A stretch of DNA of 64,000 nt from DATEPR01 sp036273855 (GTDB lineage: Bacteria; Actinomycetota; Actinomycetes; Mycobacteriales; Pseudonocardiaceae). Below the pieces are notes generated by a model. It was not told where the DNA came from. It was given only the letters and a program-made list of their open reading frames with translations, and did no database searches. Location: NCBI GenBank assembly GCA_036273855.1, contig DASUGU010000136.1:62001-126000 (forward strand), written 5' to 3'. Positions 33,277-41,463 of the stretch are shown here, piece by piece (within the stretch, counting starts at the first letter, position 1; every line of letters starts with the position of its first letter). A program made the translations under genes and the position numbers.

Positions 33277-34671
33277 ATGCGGAAAGCGCACACCGTGCGT
33301 CACGCCCGGCTGGTGGGTGCGGCGTCGGTCGTTCTCACCGGCACACTCGTGCTGGCCGGCTGCGCGAGTGGCGGTGGTTCGTCGAGCGCGAGCGGCGGCT
33401 CGGGTGGCAACGCCAGCAGTTCCAACTGTTTCCTGTCCGGCTCGGCCCCCTCGGCCGGTCCGGCCGGCAACCCGAACGGCAAGACCACCATCACGTTCAT
33501 GGAGGCGATGAGCGGCGGCACGCTGAAGAGTTCGCTGCAGCGCCTCACCTCCCAGTTCGAGGCCGCCAACCCGAACATCACGGTGCAGCTGGAGGAGTCG
33601 CCGGACTACGGCACCCTGGAGAAGAACGAGAAGGACGCGGTCTCCGCGCACAAGGCGCCGACCATCGGCCAGGCGTACGAGGGCTGGGCGGCCGAGTACG
33701 CCCGCAGCGGCGTCATCGACACCCTGGACCAGATGACCGGCGGCGCCAGCGGTACGGCGATGTCCGCGCTGTACAGCGGTGTCGCGGCCGACCAGAAGCT
33801 GTGTGACGGCAACACCTGGATGTGGCCGTTCAACAAGAGCGCGTACGTCAACTTCTACAACCCGACCATGCTCCAGGCGGCCGGCCAGTCCGGCGCGCCG
33901 ACCACGTGGGCCCAGTTCGCCACCGACGCCGAGTCCGTGTCCAAGAACGGCGTCACCGGCATCACCATCGACCCGGGCGGCAAGGGCGACCTGACCGCGG
34001 ACGGCGTCTGGTTCGAGATCCTGGCCGAGGCGTACGGCACCCCGGTGTACGACAGGAACGGCATCCCGCAGTTCAACGGCCCCGGCGTGGTCAAGGCCAT
34101 GCAGTACCTGGCCGACCTGAAGAAGTCCGGCGCCCTGGCGCTGGGCAAGAACTTCCCCGGTGAGACCGCGCTGGGCGCCCAGAAGGGCCTGTTCGACATC
34201 TCCTCGGTGGCCGGCTACAGCTTCGAGCAACAGGCCGTGGGCACCAAGTTCCCGCTGGGCACCGCCGACCTGCCGGCCGGCCCGGCCAAGCAGGCCAACC
34301 AGGTCAACGGCACGAACATCGTGATCTTCGACTCGGCCACCGCCGCCCAGAAGCAGGCCGCCTGGAAGTTCATGCAGTTCCTGACCACGCCCGCGTCGCA
34401 GGCGTACTGGGCGACCAACACCGGCTACCTGCCGGTCACGCCCGCCGCGCTGGACCAGATGACGTCGTTCCTGGCCAAGAACCCGTGGATGCGCACCGCG
34501 GCGGGCGCGCTGAACCACTCGTCGGGCAGCGCTCCGGTGCCGTGGGCCGACGACACGCAGGACGAGCTGTCCGTCGCCCTGGCCGACGTGCTGACCAAGG
34601 GCACCGACCCGAAGGCGGCACTGGACAAGGCGCAGTCCGACGCGATGGCGGACATGAAGGCGTCGCAGTGA
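33277..34671 (+). CDS. Sugar-type ABC substrate-binding lipoprotein (UgpB-like)
   Basis: The 464-residue product has a signal peptide with lipobox LVLAGC (Cys about 28) and a Gly/Ser linker, then a type II extracellular solute-binding fold of the SBP_bac_1 family (KTTITFMEAMSGGTLKSSLQ onward). PNITVQLEESPDYGTLEK and TWMWPFNKSAYVNFYNPTML resemble glycerol-3-phosphate/oligosaccharide-binding proteins. GAGGAGAGG precedes ATG 33277. The ligand is not predictable, but the downstream phosphatase-like genes hint at a phosphorylated or phosphodiester compound. Confidence 0.92.
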   Translation: MRKAHTVRHARLVGAASVVLTGTLVLAGCASGGGSSSASGGSGGNASSSNCFLSGSAPSAGPAGNPNGKTTITFMEAMSGGTLKSSLQRLTSQFEAANPNITVQLEESPDYGTLEKNEKDAVSAHKAPTIGQAYEGWAAEYARSGVIDTLDQMTGGASGTAMSALYSGVAADQKLCDGNTWMWPFNKSAYVNFYNPTMLQAAGQSGAPTTWAQFATDAESVSKNGVTGITIDPGGKGDLTADGVWFEILAEAYGTPVYDRNGIPQFNGPGVVKAMQYLADLKKSGALALGKNFPGETALGAQKGLFDISSVAGYSFEQQAVGTKFPLGTADLPAGPAKQANQVNGTNIVIFDSATAAQKQAAWKFMQFLTTPASQAYWATNTGYLPVTPAALDQMTSFLAKNPWMRTAAGALNHSSGSAPVPWADDTQDELSVALADVLTKGTDPKAALDKAQSDAMADMKASQ

Positions 34672-34717
34672 TCGTGCGTCACCTGCCGGCGGTCACGGGT
34701 GCCGAGAGGGCGCACCC

Positions 34718-35617
34718 GTGGCCGGCGGAGACATGACGGTGACGCCGGTCGGCCTCCCGGCCACCCTGCCCGTTCCGCGACGTCCTGGGGGGCGCCGCAG
34801 GCGGCGGGGTGGCCGGCGGGCCGTACTGGCCGTCGTCGTCGGGCTGATCTTCCTGGTGCCGTTCTACTGGCTCGTGACGACGTCGCTGAACCCGAACAGC
34901 GCCGTGTACTCCTACCCGCCGTCGCTGATCCCGCACTTCTACTGGGCCAACTACGTGCGGGCCTGGAACGGCGCGCCCTGGCTGCGGTACCTGCTCAACA
35001 CGGTGCTGATCGCGGGCTGCACGGTGATCCTGTGCGTGCTCACGTCCCTGCTGGCCGGGTTCGCGTTCGGCGTGATGCGCTTCCCCGGCCGCAAGGTGCT
35101 GTTCGCGGTCGTGCTGTCGGTGCTGATGGTGCCGCAGGTGGCGCTGCTCATCCCGGACTTCCAGATCGCGTCGTTCCTGGGCTGGCTGGACACCTACTGG
35201 GTGCAGATCATCCCGTGGGGCGCCAGCGTGTTCGGCGTGTTCCTGGTCCGGCAGTTCCTGCTGGGCGTGCCCCCGGAACTGTTCGAGGCGGCGGAACTGG
35301 ACGGTGCCGGGCGCCTGCGCATCCTGTGGTCGATCGGCGCGCCGCTGGCCCGCCCGGCGCTGATCATCATCGCGCTCAACACGTTCATGGCGTCGTGGAA
35401 CTCGTTCGTGTGGCCGTCGATCATGTTGCCGGCCAACCAGAGTGTCCGGCCGGTCGAACTGGGGCTGTACAACTTCCTCCAGGCCAACGGCACCGACTAC
35501 ACGGCGCTGTGCGCGGCCGTGGCCTTCACCACGGTGCCCGTCCTGGTGTTGTTCCTGTTGTTGCAGCGGCACTTCATCACCGGTGCGTTCTCCACGGCGG
35601 GCGGCGTGCGTGGCTGA
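34718..35617 (+). CDS. Sugar-type ABC transporter permease (UgpE/MalG-like)
   Basis: The 299-residue product has an Arg-rich N-terminus (PRRPGGRRRRRGGRR) and six transmembrane helices beginning AVLAVVVGLIFLVPFYWLVT. The EAA loop is present as LFEAAELDGAGRLRILW. GTG 34718 has GAGAGGG seven bases upstream and is preferred; ATG 34733 is a weaker alternative. Its 3' end overlaps the HAD gene start by eight bases, indicating translational coupling of transport with the following hydrolase. Confidence 0.92.
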   Translation: MAGGDMTVTPVGLPATLPVPRRPGGRRRRRGGRRAVLAVVVGLIFLVPFYWLVTTSLNPNSAVYSYPPSLIPHFYWANYVRAWNGAPWLRYLLNTVLIAGCTVILCVLTSLLAGFAFGVMRFPGRKVLFAVVLSVLMVPQVALLIPDFQIASFLGWLDTYWVQIIPWGASVFGVFLVRQFLLGVPPELFEAAELDGAGRLRILWSIGAPLARPALIIIALNTFMASWNSFVWPSIMLPANQSVRPVELGLYNFLQANGTDYTALCAAVAFTTVPVLVLFLLLQRHFITGAFSTAGGVRG

Positions 35618-36323
35618 GCAGGGCCTCCTGGTCGACCTCGACGGCACGCTGTACCGGGGCGACGGCGCCGTACTGGCCTACGGCGACCACCTCGCCGCCA
35701 CGCTGCCGCCCCCCGACGGCACATGGTTCCGGTCGGCCCTGGCCACCTACCTGACCCACGGCGCCGCTGCCTCCGGGATGCCGTCGGCCACCGACGGCTG
35801 GGAGGCCGTACAGCAGCTGGCCGGCAAGTTCGGCATCGCCAAGGCCGCCGTGGACGAGGCGTTCCTGGCCAGCAGGCGGGCCCTGGCCGACCCGGACTGT
35901 CCGATCGAGACACCGGACGGCCTGCTGCCCGCCTTGCGGCGGCTGCGTCCCACGACCCGCCTGGTGCTGGCCACCAACAGCCCGGCCGACTGGCTGGCCC
36001 CGCTGCTGACCCGCCTGGACGCCGCCGGCGTGTTCGACGAGATCGTCACGGGCGCCGGCAAACCGGCCGGCCTGCCCGCCATCCTGGCCGCGCTGGCCGG
36101 CCGGATCGGCGCGACCGACCGGCCGTGGCGGGTGTTCAGCGTCGGCGACCACTGGCACAACGACATCGCACCGGCTCGGGCGTTCGGCGCCACGACAGGT
36201 TATATTGACCGGTTCGGCAGAAATGACGGACCGGCCGACGTGGTGGCGCCCGACCTGGAAGGCGTGCTCCCCACGATGCTGCGCTGGGCCGCGGCTCCGG
36301 ATGAGTTCGCGGATCGGGTGTGA
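35610..36323 (+). CDS. HAD-superfamily phosphatase
   Basis: The 237-residue product has the complete HAD motif set: nucleophile motif DLDGTL with D9 and D11, motif II VLATNSPADW, motif III Lys in GKPAGLPAIL and motif IV GDHWHNDIAPARAFG. The alpha-helical cap lies between motifs I and II (C1 type). These are typically small-molecule phosphatases. GTG 35610 is inferred from the overlap with the permease and the position of the DxD motif. Co-translation with an importer suggests that it dephosphorylates the imported compound or a metabolite of it. Confidence 0.85.
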   Translation: MAEQGLLVDLDGTLYRGDGAVLAYGDHLAATLPPPDGTWFRSALATYLTHGAAASGMPSATDGWEAVQQLAGKFGIAKAAVDEAFLASRRALADPDCPIETPDGLLPALRRLRPTTRLVLATNSPADWLAPLLTRLDAAGVFDEIVTGAGKPAGLPAILAALAGRIGATDRPWRVFSVGDHWHNDIAPARAFGATTGYIDRFGRNDGPADVVAPDLEGVLPTMLRWAAAPDEFADRV

Positions 36324-36335
36324 GTGAGGAGCACG

Positions 36336-37607
36336 GTGTCGAGTATCGAGTTCTGGGGCGGCCTGGGCGTGATCGGGTCGAGCAAGATCATGGTGTCCGA
36401 CGGCGACCACCGGGTTCTGCTCGACATCGGCATGGACATTCCCAGCGGTGGCAACCTGTTCCGGGCCCCGGTGACCGAGCGGCCCGGCCGTGAACTCGCC
36501 GACCGGCTGCGAGTGGGCGGCGCACCCAGGGTGCCCGGCCTGTTCGACCCGGCCGCGCTGCCCATCGGGGACCCGCTGCGCGAACCGCTCGGCGAGGACA
36601 CCCAGGTGTTCGTCAGCCACCCGCACATCGACCACGTCGGCCTCGCCGGTTTCGTACGGCCGGAGGTGCCCGTGCACGCCCATGCCGACGCCGTGGGCCT
36701 GATGCGCGCGCTGACCTCGGCCGGTGCCGGCCTGCCCGGCGGCAACCCGGCATGGCACGCGCTGCGCGCCGGTGACACGGTCACCGTCGGCCCGATGCGG
36801 GTGGAGTGCGTACCCGTCGACCACGACGTGCCCGGCGCCACCGGCTACCTGGTGCACACCGCGTCCGGCACCCTCGCCTACACCGGCGACATCCGCTTCC
36901 ACGGCCGGCACTCCGAACGGAGCTGGGAGTTCGCCGAACGCGCCGCAGGCTGCGACGTGCTCGTCACCGAGGCCACCACGCTGTCCTTCCCGGCCGCGGA
37001 CGAGCCGGTCCGCACCGAGTCCGACGTGGTGGCGTCGTTCGTGACGGAACTGCGCGCCGCCCGGGGACTCGTGCTGCTCCAGATGTATCCACGGGATGTG
37101 GAGCGGGTCACCGAGTTCGTGGCCGCCGCCAAGGCCGTCGGCCGCGTCATCGTCTGGCCCGACACCACCGCCACCATGCTGGAGGCCCTCGGCGTCACCG
37201 TGGACCGGCCGGGCATCGCCGACGTGCGGGCCGATCCGGTCGGCTACGTGGTCCAGGTGAACGTGGCCGACCTGCCGTCACTGCTCGACCTGCCGCTGAC
37301 CGGTGGCGAGGTGTTCGTGCACGCCAACGGTGAACCGCTGGGCGAGTTCGACCCGCGCTGGCCGGTGTTCGCCGACTGGCTGACCGCGCTGGACCTCACG
37401 CTGCGCCGGATCGGCACCACCGGTCACGCCACGCCGGAGCACCTGCACGAGTTCGTGGCCCGCGTGGCGCCGCGCGTGGTGTGCCCGATCCACACGTTCG
37501 AACCGGCCCGGTTGTTCCCGCCGCACGCCGTCCGCAGGGTGATCCCGCGGTACGGCGTGCGGTACGAGTTCGACGGCTCGGTCAGGCAGGCCGCGCCAGT
37601 GCCGTGA
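36336..37607 (+). CDS. Metallo-beta-lactamase-fold hydrolase with beta-CASP-like insertion
   Basis: The 423-residue product has the metal motif HPHIDH (H95, H97, D99, H100), a further His in VDHDVPGATGY, an Asp ligand in YTGDIRFHG and a late His in CPIHTFEP. A segment of about 150 residues after VLVTEATTL with a repeated ESDVVASFV/RGLVLLQM pattern resembles the beta-CASP insert of RNase J-like and related hydrolases. It is shorter than RNase J and lies in a transporter operon. A small phosphodiester or lactone substrate is therefore as plausible as RNA. GTG 36336 is chosen for GTGAGGAG upstream. Confidence 0.78.
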   Translation: MSSIEFWGGLGVIGSSKIMVSDGDHRVLLDIGMDIPSGGNLFRAPVTERPGRELADRLRVGGAPRVPGLFDPAALPIGDPLREPLGEDTQVFVSHPHIDHVGLAGFVRPEVPVHAHADAVGLMRALTSAGAGLPGGNPAWHALRAGDTVTVGPMRVECVPVDHDVPGATGYLVHTASGTLAYTGDIRFHGRHSERSWEFAERAAGCDVLVTEATTLSFPAADEPVRTESDVVASFVTELRAARGLVLLQMYPRDVERVTEFVAAAKAVGRVIVWPDTTATMLEALGVTVDRPGIADVRADPVGYVVQVNVADLPSLLDLPLTGGEVFVHANGEPLGEFDPRWPVFADWLTALDLTLRRIGTTGHATPEHLHEFVARVAPRVVCPIHTFEPARLFPPHAVRRVIPRYGVRYEFDGSVRQAAPVP

Positions 37608-37761
37608 CGAAACCGGCCCACGCCGTGGGGCTGACGGTCAGGAAACCGCCACGCGGGTTCTTGCTGTCACGGATACCGACGATGCCTGGCTTGCCGCCAA
37701 CTTCCACGCAGTTGCCGCCACTGTTGCCGCTGTAGCGGGACTTGCGCCAGTTGGTGATCAT
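37582..37761 (-). CDS. DUF397 small protein
   Basis: The 59-residue product reads MITNWRKSRYSGNSGGNCVE with GIVGIRDSKNPRGGFLTVSP, the DUF397 signature (W-x-KS-x-YS-x3-G-x-CVE and RDSK). Its start overlaps the stop of the Scr1-like regulator gene by one base (TGATG), the usual partner arrangement in actinomycetes. It is thought to act as a modulator or antitoxin-like partner of the HTH protein. The 3' end overlaps the convergent metallohydrolase gene by 26 bases. Confidence 0.92.
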   Translation of the reverse strand: MITNWRKSRYSGNSGGNCVEVGGKPGIVGIRDSKNPRGGFLTVSPTAWAGFVTALARPA

Positions 37762-38603
37762 CAGACTTCCTTCCGGACCTTGTCGAGGAACGCGGTCGAT
37801 CGCACCGGGCTCAAGGCCGCCACACGCAGCCGGTTGAACACCGCCGTGAACGTGGCGACCTGTTCTGGCTCCTCATAACACTGCCCCATGACAGCAGTCT
37901 CGGTATAGGCCACGCGGGGGATTGCGGGAGTAGGGAACTCGAAGATCGAGAACGGCGACTGCATCGCGGCGTGCGCGCCGACCACCGCTGGCAGAACCTG
38001 GAGCTGCACCTCCGGCCGGTTGGCAGCGTCGATCAGGTGGGCGAGTTGAGCTGCCATCACATCTCGGCCGCCGACGTTGCAGCGCAGCACGCCTTCGGTG
38101 ATCACGACCCACAGGGAGGGCGGATCTTCCTTGTCCAGCACGGCTTGGCGCTCGACGCGCTGGTCAACGAAGTCCTCGACCTGATCGTCGGTGAGCTGTT
38201 CGGCCGATTCCCTGAGTACGGCCCTCGCGTAGTCGCGGGTCTGGAACAGGCCGGGGATGGACAGGGCTTCGAACCACTCGATGCTGGTCGCGCCCTGCTC
38301 GTAGCTGATGGCCAGCTCGAAATCCTTGATGTTCGAGGTGATCCGCGTCGAGGGGCGGCGGGCGGCCTTGATCAGCTCGACGAAGCTGTCGATCAGGTCG
38401 GGCTTGCCGTAGAGGTTCAGCATCGCCATCAGCTCGGGCTGCTTCGGCAAGTGCCGCATCATCTCCAGGTGGCTGACATTGCCTCGGGTGATGCCGATGG
38501 CCTCGGCGGCGGCCTGTTGGCTGAGTTCGGCCTCCTCGCGGAATCGGCGCAGTTCCAGCGCGATGTACCGCCTGATCGCGAATGGGCTAGAGGTGGTGAT
38601 CAC
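37761..38603 (-). CDS. Scr1/WhiJ-type helix-turn-helix regulator (Xre + DUF5753)
   Basis: The 280-residue product has an N-terminal Xre HTH (LSQQAAAEAIGITRGNVSHLE, residues about 28-48) followed by the DUF5753 effector domain. That domain shows SIEWFEALSIPGLFQTRDYA, RVERQAVLD and VGAHAAMQSPFSIFEF. Such proteins occur in dozens per genome in Streptomyces and Pseudonocardiales, paired with DUF397 proteins, and influence development and secondary metabolism. The start is GTG 38603. Only 30 bases separate it from the divergent gene at 38634, so both probably share an autoregulated promoter. Confidence 0.9.
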   Translation of the reverse strand: MITTSSPFAIRRYIALELRRFREEAELSQQAAAEAIGITRGNVSHLEMMRHLPKQPELMAMLNLYGKPDLIDSFVELIKAARRPSTRITSNIKDFELAISYEQGATSIEWFEALSIPGLFQTRDYARAVLRESAEQLTDDQVEDFVDQRVERQAVLDKEDPPSLWVVITEGVLRCNVGGRDVMAAQLAHLIDAANRPEVQLQVLPAVVGAHAAMQSPFSIFEFPTPAIPRVAYTETAVMGQCYEEPEQVATFTAVFNRLRVAALSPVRSTAFLDKVRKEV

Positions 38604-38633
38604 CGATTGATCATCCCGTAATGTCTATCTGGT

Positions 38634-39236
38634 ATGAATCACTCGATCAGGGAATTCCTCAACTCTCATGATCGAACTATCGTCCAGTGTATGCCCGATA
38701 GCAGAGCACCGTTTGTCCGCCTGGACAGAGAACACGAATTGATGTCCCGCCTGGTCAAGGGCCGTGTCATCGCACCGGACTTCGAGCCGGGGCGCCAGGT
38801 TCTCCTGCTGCTCCAGACGCTCGGTGAACTGAGTTGCACGGTGAACGCTCCCGATTCGGGCGCAGCACGATGGTGCAATGCCAGCGACGATCTGCTGCAC
38901 GTGCTCCTGATCTGCGCCAATCTCGCGGCCTATTACGACATTGCGCCGTACGAGGCCACTGAATGGCCGGATCGCACCCGGATAGGTGGCGATGGTGCCC
39001 ATTCGGCCGGGTACGATTCCCATCACCTACTGGCCGAGGTGGTCGAGGCAGCCGGCTGGGTGGCCGAATGGGTGGCGCGCAGGACCGAACCGGTCGACAC
39101 GGCGTCACTCGAACCGTCGCCCGGCTGGCTGATCGCCGTGCCGACCACCGAACTGATCGCCCGCACCTGGTCCCTGATCGACCGCTGGGACCTCCGTGAC
39201 ACCCTCTGCGCGGTGGTGCGGGACCAACTCGGCTAG
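38634..39236 (+). CDS. Hypothetical protein divergent from the Scr1-like regulator
   Basis: The 200-residue product has no recognised domain. It is helical and slightly acidic with two Trp-rich segments (AAGWVAEWVARRTEP and ELIARTWSLIDRWDL). Base composition of the first 200 bases is lower in GC than the surroundings, as is common for Scr1-type loci. ATG 38634 leaves only 30 bases of promoter; ATG 38691 (MPDSRAPFVRLD) is an alternative start. The stop abuts the stop of the convergent gene. It may be the regulated target of the neighbouring HTH/DUF397 pair. Confidence 0.6.
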   Translation: MNHSIREFLNSHDRTIVQCMPDSRAPFVRLDREHELMSRLVKGRVIAPDFEPGRQVLLLLQTLGELSCTVNAPDSGAARWCNASDDLLHVLLICANLAAYYDIAPYEATEWPDRTRIGGDGAHSAGYDSHHLLAEVVEAAGWVAEWVARRTEPVDTASLEPSPGWLIAVPTTELIARTWSLIDRWDLRDTLCAVVRDQLG

Positions 39237-39983
39237 TCAGAGCTGTACGGGAACGGGCACCACCCATCGTTCGATCTTCGTCTCGGTCAGCGTCCTGGCC
39301 ATCAGCGTGTCCTGGACCAGCGCACTGGGCTGCTCGGCCCGCGCGATCGTGGCGTTCCTCGCGGCCACCTCGGCGCGGATCGCCGCCTCGGCGTCGGCCC
39401 TGGTCAGGTAGGTGGCCACCGGTGCGGTCCGCTGGATCTCGCGTCCGTCCGGCAACGTCCGCGTGGTGCGTAGGACGACCACGTGCACGTACCGGAAGCC
39501 GTCGTCGCGCGCGGCCGGTGATCCGGCCAGCAGCGCGTCGACAAGTTCGCCGAGCGGAACCACCGGACCCGACGGCGGGTACCCCGGGAAGTCCGGACCA
39601 CCGGGCGGCCACGGCGGCTCGAACGGCATGATCGCCATCCTGGCGGGCAGCGAGTCCGGGCCGAAGTTGGTCAGCTCATCTTCCTGCCAACCGAAGCCAC
39701 TGGCGGCCACGTGATCGCGAATGCCCCCGCACTCCAGCAGGAAGCCGTGTTCGGCACCGGTGGGCCGCCGTACGACGAGCCCGTCGTAGGACGTGTGCAG
39801 GCACTGCCGCTCAACGTTGGTGAACAGCAGGTCCAGCCGCGTCGGACCGTCCCGGTCGATCGCCCGCAGCAGCAACTGACGATGGGACGGCGTCTGCGTC
39901 CAGACCTGGACGGTCCGGTCGGTGCGAAACAGCACCTCGCCCGGCGCCTGATCGTCTCCGCTGAACCAGTGATCGTGCCGCAT
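39237..39983 (-). CDS. Conserved hypothetical soluble protein
   Basis: The 248-residue product starts MRHDHWFSGDDQAPGEVLFR at 39983. An N-terminal beta-rich half reads like a ligand-binding or barrel domain (VQVWTQTPSHRQLLLRA, TRLDLLFTNVERQCL). A Pro/Gly-rich centre and a C-terminal helix rich in Ala/Glu/Arg (TRADAEAAIRAEVAARNAT) follow. No signal peptide, membrane segment or catalytic motif is visible. Function unknown. It is followed by the MFS gene upstream on the same strand, 50 bases away. Confidence 0.6.
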   Translation of the reverse strand: MRHDHWFSGDDQAPGEVLFRTDRTVQVWTQTPSHRQLLLRAIDRDGPTRLDLLFTNVERQCLHTSYDGLVVRRPTGAEHGFLLECGGIRDHVAASGFGWQEDELTNFGPDSLPARMAIMPFEPPWPPGGPDFPGYPPSGPVVPLGELVDALLAGSPAARDDGFRYVHVVVLRTTRTLPDGREIQRTAPVATYLTRADAEAAIRAEVAARNATIARAEQPSALVQDTLMARTLTETKIERWVVPVPVQL

Positions 39984-40033
39984 CGCGCCATCGTCACAGG
40001 CAAGGGCCGTCCGACCAATCCGAATTCGCGGCG

Positions 40034-41380
40034 TCAGGCGGCGGCGACGGTCGGCAGTCGGCGATCGGTGCCCGGGACCGTGGACTCGGAGATGCCGCGC
40101 AACGGGACGCCCGCCGTCTCCGGGATCAGGATGATCGGCACGATCGCCACCAGCCCGGCCAGGATCAGGTAGTAGGCCGGGATGAAGTTGGTGCCGGTCG
40201 CGTTGATCAGCGCCGTGATCACGAACGGGGCAGTGCCGCCGAACGCCGACGTCGAGACGTTGTAGCCGATGGCGAACGAGCCGTACCGCACCCGGGTCGG
40301 GAACATCGCCGGGAACGTCGACCCGATGACCGCCAGCATCAACACCAGCAGCGCACCCAGGATGGCGAACCCGATGACCAGCCGTACCGTGCCGCCCGCC
40401 GTCATCAGGGCGAGCGCGGGATAGGCCAGCACGATGTAGCCGATGGCCGCGGTGAGCAGCAACGGTTTCCGGCCGATCCGGTCGGACAGCCGCCCGACGA
40501 ACGTGATCACCACCATCATCGCCACTTCCACGCCGATCGTGGTGAGCTGGGCGGTCGTGTCGCCGATGTGCAGGTCGTCGGTGAGGAACGACGGCATGAA
40601 CGTGAGGATCGTGTAGTCGGCCACGTTGAGCAGGAACACGATGCCGATCAGGTTCAGGATCATCCGCCAGTTGTGCGTGATGGTGTCGCGCAGCGGCGAC
40701 TTGGCCACCGTGCCGGCCTTCGCCATGTCCTGGAAGGCAGGCGTGTCCTCCAGCCGGGTCCGCAGGTACAGGCCGACCAGGCCCAGCGGCAGCGCCACCA
40801 GGAACGGGATGCGCCAACCCCAACCGTCCATCGCGGACTGCGACAGCGACAGGTCGACGATCAGCACCAGCCCGGAACCGAGCACGAAACCGGTCAGCGT
40901 GCCGAACTCCAGCCAACTGCCCAGGAATCCCCGTTTCTTGTCCGGCGCGTACTCGGCGATGAACGTGGCCGCTCCGCCGTACTCGCCGCCGGTGGAGAAG
41001 CCCTGCACCATCCTGGCCAGGATCAGCAGAATCGGTGCCGCGATGCCGATGCTGCCGTACGTGGGCAGCACGCCGATGACGAACGTGGACGCCGACATCA
41101 GGATGATCGTGGTGGCCAGCACCCGCTGCCGGCCGTACTTGTCGCCCAACGGCCCGAAGAAGAACCCGCCGAACGGCCGGACCACGAACGCCACCGCGAG
41201 CACCGCGAACGACGACAGCACCGCGGTGGACGTGCTGTGCGTGGGAAAGAACACCCTGCCGACCGTGGCCGTGATCGCGCCGGCGCTGTAGACGCCGAAG
41301 TCGAACCACTCGATGCAGTTCCCCATCGCGGACGCCATCACCGCACGGCGGACTGTTGACTCGTCAGGCTGCTCGATCAT
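40034..41380 (-). CDS. MFS transporter of the metabolite:proton symporter (ProP/ShiA-like) family
   Basis: The 448-residue product has 12 transmembrane helices. NCIEWFDFGVYSAGAITAT in helix 1 is typical of the MHS branch, with the MFS motif GPLGDKYGRQRVL after helix 2, GEYGGAATFIAEYAP in helix 4 and the second-half motif GRLSDRIGRKPLLL. MHS members import organic acids, osmolytes or aromatic acids with protons. ATG 41380 (MIEQPDESTV) is used; a GTG four codons upstream leaves no room for the GGGAGG site. The substrate is unknown and no catabolic genes lie beside it. Confidence 0.9.
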   Translation of the reverse strand: MIEQPDESTVRRAVMASAMGNCIEWFDFGVYSAGAITATVGRVFFPTHSTSTAVLSSFAVLAVAFVVRPFGGFFFGPLGDKYGRQRVLATTIILMSASTFVIGVLPTYGSIGIAAPILLILARMVQGFSTGGEYGGAATFIAEYAPDKKRGFLGSWLEFGTLTGFVLGSGLVLIVDLSLSQSAMDGWGWRIPFLVALPLGLVGLYLRTRLEDTPAFQDMAKAGTVAKSPLRDTITHNWRMILNLIGIVFLLNVADYTILTFMPSFLTDDLHIGDTTAQLTTIGVEVAMMVVITFVGRLSDRIGRKPLLLTAAIGYIVLAYPALALMTAGGTVRLVIGFAILGALLVLMLAVIGSTFPAMFPTRVRYGSFAIGYNVSTSAFGGTAPFVITALINATGTNFIPAYYLILAGLVAIVPIILIPETAGVPLRGISESTVPGTDRRLPTVAAA

Positions 41381-41463
41381 GCGTTCCCGCACCTCCCACG
41401 GTCGTCCCGGCCGGGTTACCCGTGAGAAACCAACGCGAAACGCGTCGAGTGTGACGAAACGAT

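Noticed and set aside
34733..35617. ATG 34733 as start of the second permease
   Set aside because: It lies only two bases after a GGAG, whereas GTG 34718 has a well-spaced GAGAGGG; the difference is five residues and remains uncertain.
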